A DNA stretch of 64,000 nt from Peronospora farinosa. Lineage: Eukaryota > Oomycota > Peronosporomycetes > Peronosporales > Peronosporaceae. Positions 1 through 9,600 of this stretch are shown here, one piece after another. A program made the translations under genes and the position numbers. Below the pieces are notes generated by a model. That model made no database searches. It was given only the letters and a program-made list of their open reading frames with translations, and was not told the DNA's origin. The stretch is from contig CANTFK010000966.1 in assembly GCA_947646735.1 (NCBI GenBank), positions 62,001 through 126,000 on the forward strand, read 5' to 3'. Each line of letters opens with the position of its first letter. The stretch's first letter is position 1.

Positions 1-977
1 GTGGGTCTTTTACTTCTTCCACGCTGCAGTGCACAAGAGTCTCGTCTAGATCCAGAACCTGGTTTTGATCAAAGAAAACGTCTTTAACAAGTTGAATCGA
101 AATCAAATGGTAAAAAACGTAAAAGACATACCAAACAAATTTTGGGCGCGTCACGTGACCTGTCCGGTAAAGAAACGGGCCGCTTTCCTTCTACAATGTC
201 TTCGTACCTTGGTAAAGTCTTCATAAAGCAGAACCTAAAGCCAAAAAGTCGTCAATCCATCAGTCACTTACTTACACCAACTCACTCATCCGATGCAACT
301 TACGGATTAAACTCGTGTTCTAGAGGAGTAGCACATTCCTCCTCCTGTCCTTCTCCATCTACCATGTGGTCACTAGTATCAAGAGACTCCTCAGCTAGTG
401 CAATATCTTTTTCCATTTGCTCTTCTGGCTCAGGCTTCGTCTCAAGTCGTCCTCGAGCGTTCATTGGAGACGCGCTCGTCGATCGCGACGTTGATGGAGG
501 CTTCAGTGCTGGTGAAAACAACTCTTCTTTACCAGCGTCTGCAAAACTTGTCTCTTGTTGTTCCTGTTCCCCGTTTGAAGAAGTTGCCGAGTCATAATTC
601 AATCTCGTCCGTGTCTTTTTCGTCTTTGGTTTCTCCTCTTCCTGGTCGTATTCCTTCCTTAATTTTCGTGGCGAAAAGAGCGTTTCCTCCTCTTTCGACG
701 TAATAGCATTGACATCATTTGATGCAGCTGATGACGCGTGTTTTGACTTGATGGACGTATTATTCTCTGCAAAGAGATCAAGATGAATATTTAGTAAGTG
801 GTGACGGTAGCTCTCAATGCTATTGCTACTGCTACTGTGTCCCTCACCTGCCGGACGTTTCATGGGAGTGGAAGCAATGGGTGAGAGTGGATCAGCGTAA
901 TGGCCTTTCTTTGCGAACTGCTGTTTATTCTTGCGGTTCTTGCGTCGCTTGCGACTCGCGGCATTGACTTCCGTCAT
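1..977 (-). CDS. CTDSPL2-like NIF/FCP-type protein phosphatase, N-terminal part, cut by the window edge
   Basis: Exons read on the minus strand are 977-304, 234-132 and 58-1, with the gene continuing beyond position 1. Introns are 303-235 (starts GTAAGT, ends TTTAG) and 131-59 (starts GTATGT, ends CCAG), and the frame is kept across both. Exon 1 gives about 225 residues: a basic start (SRKRRKNRKNKQQ) and a low-complexity acidic, Ser-rich stretch with no known domain. The spliced product then reads EFNPFCFMKTLPRYEDIV followed by LVLDLDETLVHCS. DLDET at residues 262-266 is the DxDxT catalytic motif of the FCP/SCP phosphatase (HAD) family, where the first Asp forms the phospho-intermediate. The short segment before it matches the layout of CTDSPL2, a family whose members remove phosphate from phosphoserine in nuclear proteins. 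The substrate here is unknown. The rest of the catalytic domain lies outside the window. Confidence 0.85.
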
Positions 978-1133
978 GTTTGATGGATGCTGGTAATGTG
1001 ATGGTAGAAAAGTACTAGATTATGGAGGTCGATCTCCTTACTGCAATATATTAAGTATACAAGGTACTCACGACATCTGTGGTCTAATGTCAAATTTTGA
1101 CATATCTTTTTTAAAAATATTACAAAATGAGGG

Positions 1134-2859
1134 ACAAAATGTGCTAAGCACATGGCGACACACCGTCTCGATCTGCCGACCGTGCCATCCTGATTTCGTA
1201 ACGCTTTTGTTTTACATAATTTTTGCGGGTATCCGACAGGGCTTGGAGCGTTAGTAATGCGTAAGTCTACAATGTCATATTTGAAGAAGCAGTACCATGG
1301 CGGCGGGACCATGCAGAGCATTTTGGCCGGCCGAAACGATTTTGTTCCGCGTGGGATGGACAACAATAAAGACTCCAGCTCTTCTTTCGCTAATGGGACG
1401 CAGTCGTTTCTGTCAATCCTATCTTTGCGTCACGGAATCGAGCAGGTGGAGAAGCTGGGGATGGCGCGTATCTTAGCTCATACTGCATCTTTGAGACCGC
1501 TGCTTGTTGGCAGATTGGCCGCCTTGAAGCACTGGAATGGGCGACCAATCTGCGTTGTTTATGGCAGTGGTAGCAGCAAAACGACAGCAAAGGAAGAGGG
1601 ACCAACTGTTGCTTGTAATTTTCTTCGCTCGGATGGTAGCTACGTCGGATATAGCAAAGTTCACAAGCTGTCGGAGATTCACAATATCCATTTGCGGACA
1701 GGCTGCTTCTGCAATCCAGTTGCGTGCCAGCACTACCTCGGCTTGAAGGAGTCCGACTTGATGACGAACATTGCGGCTGGCCATGTCTGAGGTGACGACA
1801 TTGATCTGGTGCATGTACTACTCACTGGTGCAGTTCAATTATTTTTGAGATACATGTTAACATTCGAAGACGTCGCACTTTTTGTGAAGTTTGTATCCAA
1901 ATATTTTGTGTGCAAAAGTGCACCAGCAGATTCAGCTCCAAGCTTATCGTCTACGTCTCGTTCTCCCGGGTATGTGTCAAAGGAACCACACCTCTGCCAA
2001 ATTACACTATCCGATCAAATCATGCTCAGGAATGGTCGTCGACGCGTGGCCTATTGGATCAAGAGGGCTCCTGTTCGACCGAGAATTTGCGATCGTGAAC
2101 TTGTCGATGTCTACTGCACTCACGCTCAAGGCATTCCCAAAGCTCTGTTTTCTGTACCCCATCCTCGATCTAGAACGTCAAACACTGACGATTTTGTATC
2201 ACAATCCTGACACCTCGACGTCACGGCAATCCGAAACATTGCCGCCATCTCCGGAGCTTCGATCTTTACCGTCATCGTTCACAATACCTCTGCATGCAGA
2301 GACATCCATTACAAAATCTCACGGTAAAGATGATTCTCGTCATATGCGTGTTTGCGCTGACATGTGCAGGGGGCGCAACGTAGATGCTGACGTCTTTCAA
2401 TGGCTCAATTCGTGTCTTGGCGGCCTAGTAAGTAATGCAAAGGAGACATTCTAGACCCAGAAGCTTCAACACTCTACTGGTAGGTCAAGTGCAACGTCAT
2501 GTCCCATCCATTAGTTTGCCAATCAGACGCAATACTTGCTCATTTCACGCCAGAGCATCACCCATTTCAACCCAGTGCTTGTCGCTGTCAACAGTTCCAT
2601 GAGTATCAGCCAAGACTTATTCCAAGGTCCATGTAAACGCTATAGTCTGATCAATCTCGACCCACACACAGGCCAATTCAGACGACAATTATTACCAAGT
2701 TCTCTCTACCTACCGACGACAGCAGAGTCACCTTTTATTCATCACTCTCTTACGTCATTGTCAAAAAACGTGTGGCTCCGGGTCGACGACCAAGTTGAAG
2801 TGACTCGGATCCCCTGCGAAAACGATCATCAACTTGAACGGTGCGAGTACCTTTCTTGA
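1134..2859 (+). pseudogene. Molybdenum cofactor sulfurase (MOCOS) pseudogene, 5' truncated
   Basis: MOCOS adds the terminal sulfur to the molybdenum cofactor of xanthine dehydrogenase and aldehyde oxidase. Family pieces appear in order: THRLDLPTVPS, the PLP-lysine region, GYPTGLGAL, YHGGGT, HLRTGCFCNPVACQHYLG, AGHV then GDDIDLV, the MOSC N-terminal segment YPIKSCSGMVVDAWP with RGLLFDREFAIVNL, then NQTQYLLISRQSI and INLDPHTGQ. The gene is broken repeatedly. There are frameshifts near 1190, at 1219-1227 and between about 1900 and 1990, and in-frame stops at 1788 (TGA where the family has Cys), 2452 and 2512. The PLP lysine codon aligns with ATA (Ile) at 1216-1218. The first roughly 300 residues are absent, since the phosphatase gene begins only about 150 bp upstream. 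The catalytic cysteine motif is still readable, so decay seems moderately recent. Introns cannot explain all of these breaks. Confidence 0.88.
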
Positions 2860-2928
2860 GGTTTTTTCCATGCCTACGTCAATCAAGAGGTTTTTTCATG
2901 TCCAAGTGTTGCCCCCCCCCCCTTATGA

Positions 2929-2945
2929 GCCATTCGCGTATTTCC
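2929..2945 (+). promoter_or_regulatory. Oomycete-type core promoter (Inr plus flanking promoter region) of cyclophilin A
   Basis: The stretch GCCATTCGCGTATTTCC lies 30-46 bp upstream of the cyclophilin ATG. It resembles the oomycete composite core promoter, an initiator of the YCATTYY type followed within a few bases by the A/T-TTTNC flanking motif. An 11-base C run (2912-2922) lies just upstream. No TATA box was seen at a useful distance. Confidence 0.55.
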
Positions 2946-2974
2946 CACAAGACCAAGAGATCCAATACTTAAAG

Positions 2975-3490
2975 ATGCCGAACCCCCGTGTTTTCTTTGA
3001 TATGACCGTTGGTGGCGCTCCCGCTGGCCGCATTACGTTTGAATTGTTTGCTGACAAGGTGCCCAAGACAGCCGAGAACTTTCGTGCGTTGTGCACGGGC
3101 GAAAAGGGCATTGGCCGCTCTGGCAAGCCCCTGCACTTTAAGGGCAGCTCTTTTCACCGTGTGATCCCCAACTTTATGTGCCAAGGTGGCGACTTTACGC
3201 GTGGTAATGGCACGGGTGGTGAATCCATTTACGGGGAGAAGTTTGCGGATGAGAACTTTTTGCTCAAGCACAAGGGCGAAGGCATTTTGTCCATGGCCAA
3301 TGCTGGCCCCAACACGAACGGCTCGCAGTTCTTCATCTGCACGGTTGAGACTTCGTGGCTGGATGGAAAGCACGTGGTCTTTGGACGTGTCGTTGAGGGC
3401 ATGGACGTTGTCAAGAACATTGAGAAGGTTGGCTCGCAATCGGGCCAGACCAAGGTCGCTGTAGTTGTGGAAAACTGTGGAGAGCTCTAA
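2975..3490 (+). CDS. Cyclophilin A-type peptidyl-prolyl cis-trans isomerase
   Basis: The product has 171 residues, the usual single-domain cyclophilin length, and catalyses proline cis-trans isomerisation in protein folding. No signal peptide is visible, so a cytosolic or nuclear location is likely. The catalytic motif [18 protein letters not shown] contains the active-site Arg and Phe, and NGSQFFICT and [10 protein letters not shown] (with the cyclosporin-binding Trp) are intact. The loop [14 protein letters not shown] is the divergent-loop insertion seen in plant and protist cyclophilins. I chose the ATG at 2975 because family similarity starts there ([12 protein letters not shown]). The frame is open upstream, but that part does not look like protein and overlaps the promoter. 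The gene is intronless and convergent with the SNF2 gene 335 bp away. It is intact, unlike the pseudogene directly upstream. Confidence 0.97.
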   Translation: MPNPRVFFDMTVGGAPAGRITFELFADKVPKTAENFRALCTGEKGIGRSGKPLHFKGSSFHRVIPNFMCQGGDFTRGNGTGGESIYGEKFADENFLLKHKGEGILSMANAGPNTNGSQFFICTVETSWLDGKHVVFGRVVEGMDVVKNIEKVGSQSGQTKVAVVVENCGEL

Positions 3491-3824
3491 GCACCGAGTG
3501 ATTACACTCTTCGCGGCCAAGCTGCGTAAAATGATTGCTGCGTGACAAGCAACGACGGTGTCGTGTCTATTGCAGACGCACCTGCTTCACATCGATAATT
3601 AAACAAAGCTCACTCTTTTACTTTGCACGCTGGTTGTATGCAGCCTAGACTTTCTTATTTGTTGTGCTTCATGTTTGTATGCTGCCATGTCTCGTATCTA
3701 CTCTGTGCTTTTATTATACTTTTATACGCTTAAAGTGCTCCGATGTAAGGTCAACGCAAAAGTGTCACCATGAGAGAACTCCATGTACAAGACATGACGA
3801 TACGAAGCGCTTGGAGGCACGTCA
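3491..3824. other. Intergenic, convergent 3' ends
   Basis: This 334-bp gap separates the cyclophilin stop from the SNF2 stop on the other strand. It should hold both 3' UTRs. I see no further gene, repeat or RNA. Confidence 0.6.
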
Positions 3825-6521
3825 TCATCTCGAAGCACGTCGTGGTTCATTTTTAACAACGACTTCTCCACTACCGAAAGCTTCTGCTGCGACGGTCACT
3901 GCTTTTCCACGAGTTCGTTGTTTCTTGCGTTGATGTGAGATGTCTTGAGCCGCATCTCGTTGCTGTTTCAAGTCCATTGGCGTGTCTTCCGTGAGATCAA
4001 AGACCTCGCCTTTTGCCACAGCTTGCTCGATCCGATGAGTGATGGCTTCCTCAATTGACATGGACCCCTCGATTTGAAATTCCTCATCCTGTGTCTCGGC
4101 TCCATCTGAAGATGGGGCAAACATGCGCACTACGCGTCGAACTGGTGCCTCAAAGTCGGCACACACGTACGCATCTTCGCGTTCTCCGTCAAAAAAGGTA
4201 TCGTCTGCTGCAACGGCCTTTGTAGTTGCTACGTGGATGTCATTGTAGAGCGTAGCCTCCATCGTATCCTCAGCAACGAGCCGGACGACAGTCACGAGAT
4301 CATTTGTTTGACCCATTCGCAGCACACGACCAATAGCCTGTTGCTCCAATGTACTGGCTTGCATGGGACTGAATCCGACCGGGTCCAGGAAAATAACATG
4401 TGATGCCACTTGCAGGTTGATCCCAGACGCACTTGTGAGCGAGTTTAAGATAAGGACTTGAATGTCTCCACTATGGAAAGATGCGACGTGTGCGGACTTG
4501 GTCTCGCTCGACTGGTGCTGCAAAAACACAGCACTTGTGATGTTTGCCAGACGAAGCGCCTTGTCTACTACACGCAGTACTTGATCCCACATCGTAAAGA
4601 CCACGACTTTAATCGTTGGCCGGCGGCTCAAGTATTGCACCAGTGCTGATATCTTGCTGCCATACACTGGCATTTCCTCATCACTTTCGCAAACCATTTT
4701 TGAGCTGATTAGCGCCACGCAGTCAGTAATCTGTTTGAACTGCTCTTCAACGATAGCGCGAGCACGTGGACACCGTTCGTTCAACGTGGATCTCATAATC
4801 TTGGCGAGTTTTTCCACTTTGTTCATCGTGTTGAAGTGTTTTAGAATATAGTCTTCAATCTCACTTTCGTGGTAAAGTAACAGCTCCATTGGCTCAGGTA
4901 TGTCATCACCAGACTGATAGTGCTTGTACAGCATCCGGAAACCAGCTTCAGTCTCTCCACTTTCGTTGAAGAAGTTGCTTAGACCAGATCTATTCAAGTC
5001 TTGAAAGCACTCTTGCACATCAGCATACGCATTTAAACGAATGGCACGGCAAATATCAACTGTGTTACGCGTCGCAGCCTCCATCACATTTACTTCATCT
5101 TTTCGCTTGGTTGCCACAGCCAACTGCCGCTTTAAGTGATAGTTCTCGTCGCGAAACACCTCGCTAGGGCTCTTGATTTTGACCAGCGTTGATGCCATGC
5201 TGACCTTCGAGTCGTTATGCTTGCCTCCACGCTCCCGCTCGAGTATCCGATCAGAAATGGCAGCGTGCACACAACTTTGTCGTGCGGATTGGTACTGTTC
5301 TGTCCAATGCATCCCTAACAGCGCATCCTTACCGCATACAGGTGACCTATCTGGAATAACTACAGCGGTCGTACCCTCTCTTCCACCAGCCTCCAACACG
5401 TCAACATCATCAAGAGCAAAAACGTCGTATTCGGATTGATTCGCGGCCAGGACTTGCTCAATCTTGTACAGCAACATTTCCTTGGGGTGCAGCTTTATAG
5501 GGATGTAGGTTTCGTCCACTTTAATTTTATCCGTGATTGCTTGCTGCTTTACCTGTGCACAGTTTCGAAGATAAAGTTTCCGTTTAATTTCATCAAATGC
5601 AGGATCGTGCGGCAGCAGTCGTAGCCTTTTGAATCCCAACAGTTGATTATTTGCGTACATTGACTCCGTCTTGCCAGGAAAAGGCGTTGCGGTAATCAGC
5701 CACACATTCAAACACCTATGTGTGAGCTGAATAAAGCAGTCTCTCGCACTCTTTCCAGGCAGCACTAAATCTTGCACTTCTTCAAAAATCACCCGTCTCC
5801 ATGGTTTCTGCGGCAGATGCAGTGGGGTTACCCACAGCGGCCCACAATAGGCTTTGTGCACAAACTTAGCTGCTTCCTTGTACTCCTGCAACGCAGTAGG
5901 CTCCACAGACAGAGGCTTTCGCTGCCCTTTTACCTTTATCGTGTAAAATTTCCCGTTCTGGTAGTAATGATTTCTCGACTGAACAGCTTCTTCCACGCCC
6001 ACAAGCACGAGCATTCGATTCGAAATGTCTGCTCTTGCTGCTGGATTCTCCATCAGTTCCATGTACTTTTTCAGGCCCAGCACCACTTCAATTTCATTCG
6101 GTTTGACGAATTTTTCCACTTCGATTTTCCACTGTGCAAGTAAATGCGACGGTCCCACGAGTAAATTGGCACCGGCCGCATAATCTCGTGGCTCTCCTAC
6201 GATAAGCGCCAACATCGTCGCTGTCTTACCCATGCCAATAGCATCAGCCAAACATCCACCTTTCGAATAATAGTCCAGTAGACCAAAATTGAACTTGGTG
6301 ACGCTCTCGACACGCGCCTCGATCTGTAACATGCGGTGCAGGGAGCGACGCTGGTGTTCATACAGTGGCACTTCGGGACGAAACGCGGCGGGTGTTGGTT
6401 CCTGTGGAGATGTCAGTGGTAGGAAAGGCACCTTCATCTGCACGTCTTCAGCTACGCGCTTGGCAGGGCTCGGACACACGAACGTTTCGATGGATACCTG
6501 CGTACATTTGCGTTGCCTCAT
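3825..6521 (-). CDS. SNF2-family DNA-dependent ATPase/helicase-like protein
   Basis: This is an intronless 898-residue ORF. SNF2 proteins use ATP to move along DNA and remodel chromatin or DNA-protein complexes, so a nuclear role is expected. Visible motifs are Walker A within DAIGMGKT (residues 93-100), motif III TATP (277-280), then a helicase C-terminal lobe from about 621 with SGINLQVASHVIFLDP (699-714) and the arginine-finger motif VI QQAIGRVLRMGQT (727-739). Motif II reads EEVQ (247-250) instead of DEAH, DEGH or DEAQ. The region between the lobes (about 300-620) has no RING finger or other domain I recognise. The C-terminus is acidic and ends in a lysine/arginine-rich stretch (HQRKKQRTRGK), a plausible nuclear localisation signal. 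The nearest subfamily by layout may be SHPRH/HLTF-like without the RING, but this is uncertain. It diverges from copy A across a 153-bp gap. Confidence 0.88.
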   Translation of the reverse strand: MRQRKCTQVSIETFVCPSPAKRVAEDVQMKVPFLPLTSPQEPTPAAFRPEVPLYEHQRRSLHRMLQIEARVESVTKFNFGLLDYYSKGGCLADAIGMGKTATMLALIVGEPRDYAAGANLLVGPSHLLAQWKIEVEKFVKPNEIEVVLGLKKYMELMENPAARADISNRMLVLVGVEEAVQSRNHYYQNGKFYTIKVKGQRKPLSVEPTALQEYKEAAKFVHKAYCGPLWVTPLHLPQKPWRRVIFEEVQDLVLPGKSARDCFIQLTHRCLNVWLITATPFPGKTESMYANNQLLGFKRLRLLPHDPAFDEIKRKLYLRNCAQVKQQAITDKIKVDETYIPIKLHPKEMLLYKIEQVLAANQSEYDVFALDDVDVLEAGGREGTTAVVIPDRSPVCGKDALLGMHWTEQYQSARQSCVHAAISDRILERERGGKHNDSKVSMASTLVKIKSPSEVFRDENYHLKRQLAVATKRKDEVNVMEAATRNTVDICRAIRLNAYADVQECFQDLNRSGLSNFFNESGETEAGFRMLYKHYQSGDDIPEPMELLLYHESEIEDYILKHFNTMNKVEKLAKIMRSTLNERCPRARAIVEEQFKQITDCVALISSKMVCESDEEMPVYGSKISALVQYLSRRPTIKVVVFTMWDQVLRVVDKALRLANITSAVFLQHQSSETKSAHVASFHSGDIQVLILNSLTSASGINLQVASHVIFLDPVGFSPMQASTLEQQAIGRVLRMGQTNDLVTVVRLVAEDTMEATLYNDIHVATTKAVAADDTFFDGEREDAYVCADFEAPVRRVVRMFAPSSDGAETQDEEFQIEGSMSIEEAITHRIEQAVAKGEVFDLTEDTPMDLKQQRDAAQDISHQRKKQRTRGKAVTVAAEAFGSGEVVVKNEPRRASR

Positions 6522-6535
6522 AATTGCTTACTGTT

Positions 6536-6635
6536 CCCGTGTGATGTGGTATACCTCAACCCCGTATTATGTGGGTTACATCAACCTCGTATTATGTGGT
6601 ATCCATCAGTCCCGTGATATGTGGTATACATTAAA
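6536..6635. repeat. Four tandem 25-bp repeats in a divergent promoter
   Basis: Units are 6536-6560, 6561-6585, 6586-6610 and 6611-6635. Each starts C(C/T)CGT and contains ATGTGG(T/G) followed by a TA(C/T)-rich half. Units differ from each other at a few positions. The array ends 39 bp before the copy A start codon and begins 14 bp from the SNF2 start codon, so it fills the shared upstream region. Confidence 0.9.
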
Positions 6636-6674
6636 TCGGCAGTGACTGCAGCCATTTCGTGTCAAATTGTGGAC

Positions 6675-9600
6675 ATGACACCACCGAACAAGCACGTGGC
6701 CATCATTCCTGAAGGATCCATGGAAAGGAAACGTCCCGTCGGTACCACCGCCGACCCGCCATCTCTTGCTCTTCATACGGGGCCTTTAACTGACGTCGTA
6801 GCGACCTCACGGACGAGATCCAACGAGCAGAATAACCTCCCTCCTCCTCCACCTCAATCGTTTGGCTTCCCAGCGCCTGTCAATACAAACACAAACGTCG
6901 CTACACGTGGATGGAGACCGGGACGAGTCGGAGGACGTCATGATGTAGGTCGATTTTAGTATTAAATTTGAAGAGATTGGAGCAACTAAACACTTGTTCT
7001 TTGTATGGGATAGTCACCATTGTACGGTAAAAACCGGAAACGTCCGTCATTGTCGTCCATTGACAGTAACGTGAGCTGGAGTGGCAGTGAAATTGAGTCG
7101 ATTAGTGGCGGTAGTGCAGCACACAGTGAACAGGAACAGGTAACGAGACTGAGCTGGGCTTCGTCGGCTGTAACGAGAGAAGAAGTGACAAGTACAGGGC
7201 AACAAAAAGGACCTCACTTCAGCGGCGACGCTCTTCAGACATGTTGCTATTGACAGCACGGGTACAAGTGCAAAAGAAGTCGATGTACCGTCGCCCAAGA
7301 CACCGCATGCGGACAATTGTGTGGACTCTCGTACGAACAGCACGGACAATGTGTTTGCAGCCACGTCTTCTATAGTATATGACGAGGAGAAGAACGGTCC
7401 GCAATCGTGTCCTTTGATGTTTAATAACACGAGACAGCCCCAGTTTTCAATCGAGAAACTACATCAACTGCGGAATAATGAGCTCATCCCGTCAAAGTTC
7501 CTGCCTACGCGCACCAGTGTGGACAGTCTCATGGGTTATGTGCGGGAACTGCAGTTATCAGAGGCAACTTTGCGTAAGCAGCTCTTGAAAAATAAGCAGC
7601 ATACAGAGGAAGAGTTGACGCACTCGTTATCAAAGGTGAATGAACTAGAACGGACTGTGCAGGAGGCAGAACGAGATCGCGAGCTTGCTCGACGGAAGCT
7701 GGAGGAACAGGAACAACTTATTCGTGATCTTGCAGCCAAGTTGAAACAAGCAGAGGCTTTCAAATCGAAGGGTACTGCTGTCCCCGCTGTTAACGACCTT
7801 TCGCCGATCGCTGAAGAAGCAACCGTACAAACAGAGATTGACACGTCGGCTCTGACTGCTGAAACGAATGAACGCCCCGACATCTTTCCTCCGGTCCCAA
7901 CTCCCGCGATGCAGCAACAGCAATCTTCAATATCTCTTGCGCACCGTGACCAGCCAAAGGAGGACAATAGCGGTACCCAGTTCGGACTTGCATCACCTCG
8001 ATCACCAGATCGACCACTCTGGGATCCGTGGGTAGCAGGAGGTACGAATCCGACGAAAAACCTTCCACCTGTGTTTACCATTGGGTCGACAGGATTAGAT
8101 CCAGCGGTGTCTTTGTCCACGCCATCTTCTCCGACGTCAATGTCAGACCCGACAACGCCTACTATTGAAGAGTACGAGCTCAAGTCTGTGCTGTTGTCTC
8201 CGCGCGAGAAACAGAACCAGATTGAAGCCTCCGGAAACGGCAAGTATGCTCAGCACGAAGAGCAGAACACTACTACGGCGCCTCCTGACACACAACAAGA
8301 GAAGCAGAATCCTGCTGCAATTTTTGACATGGGGCCAAGGCCGCCGCCATTGGACTCGCACCAGCAAGCTTTTGCGTCTTCAGGGACACCGAGTGCCGCG
8401 CTTGGTGTGCAGAGCGTGGATCCACTTGTAAAATCTTCATCTCAAGATGTTCCAATGACAACTTCAGCCAACGAAAATCTATTGGAACGCAAGCATAGTG
8501 TTACGGGAAGTAATGGATTACAAGGCCAGCAGTGGCCATCTGCAACCTCGACCCCGTCTTTTGTGAGTGCCGAAGCGGCAAGCATTGGGGAGATGGTACT
8601 GCCTCCTTCATCAAGTTTTGCTGTGCCGTCGTCGCAGGCGTCGGTAAAGAATGCTCAGTTTCAGTACGATGAGTCAGAGGTAGCTACAAATTCCAGCGGA
8701 GACACTCAGGTCGCTCAACCTGAGCAAGAATCTAATTTTGTAGCAGAAGATGTTGCTACTGGCGTTCGCAGCGTTCTGCCATCAGGTTCTTCTCCACCCG
8801 TGGCTCCCGCGATCTCAGAGATTCAGGCACCCAGTCCCGCTTCTGCTCAAATTGAAAGTGCTGCTGATCCAGCAGAGCCTGAATCTTTAGAGACGTTGCT
8901 GATAGACTTCTTCACGGAGGTGGATAATAAACGACTGAAGATGGCGAAGGTTTATGGAAAGCGATATGCGGGCCGCGAGAAGTGGCTGTTTGCTGAGTTG
9001 TCGAAGCGATATGGTGCAGCAAAAGTGGCAGCGTTGAAGGTTCGATTCGACGATGGAAGTAGTGGCGATGCTTCCGCTGTCACCAACCACTGCAAGAGCA
9101 GCAATGATCCTCACGCAAAGAATTCGTCTAATGTCTCGACCCACGCAAAGGCAGGGCGTCAAGTTCACCCTCGGCATCCACACTTCGTTCATCCGCCTAC
9201 GCCTGCCAGCAATGTAGACCTTAGTGCTGGTGCCGGTGTATCTTCAGTGGCTTCTTCCGTTGCCCCGTTTCAGGAAAAGGACGAGTCGCGCTCTCAGATA
9301 CGACAGGTTGCCGAAGAAATTAACACCGGTTCGAGTCCGAGCAAACAAACTTCTGCAAACTCTATTTCACCTCAGAAGTGTCCGACTGGAAGCAACATCT
9401 CTTCTTTATCTGGCCCTCCGCCGTCGCTCCCAACCTTGCAAGAGACTGGCGAAGGAGACAATGCGACTGCTGTTGGCACGGACGGCGCAACTTTAAGGAG
9501 TGGGCCTGCCCGAAGAACCCGACATGGAGAGCCGACCAGTCACTTCAATCAGCTACCTTCCCGCCCTCAGACTGAGAACAGTAACACTCCGCCTGTAGGT

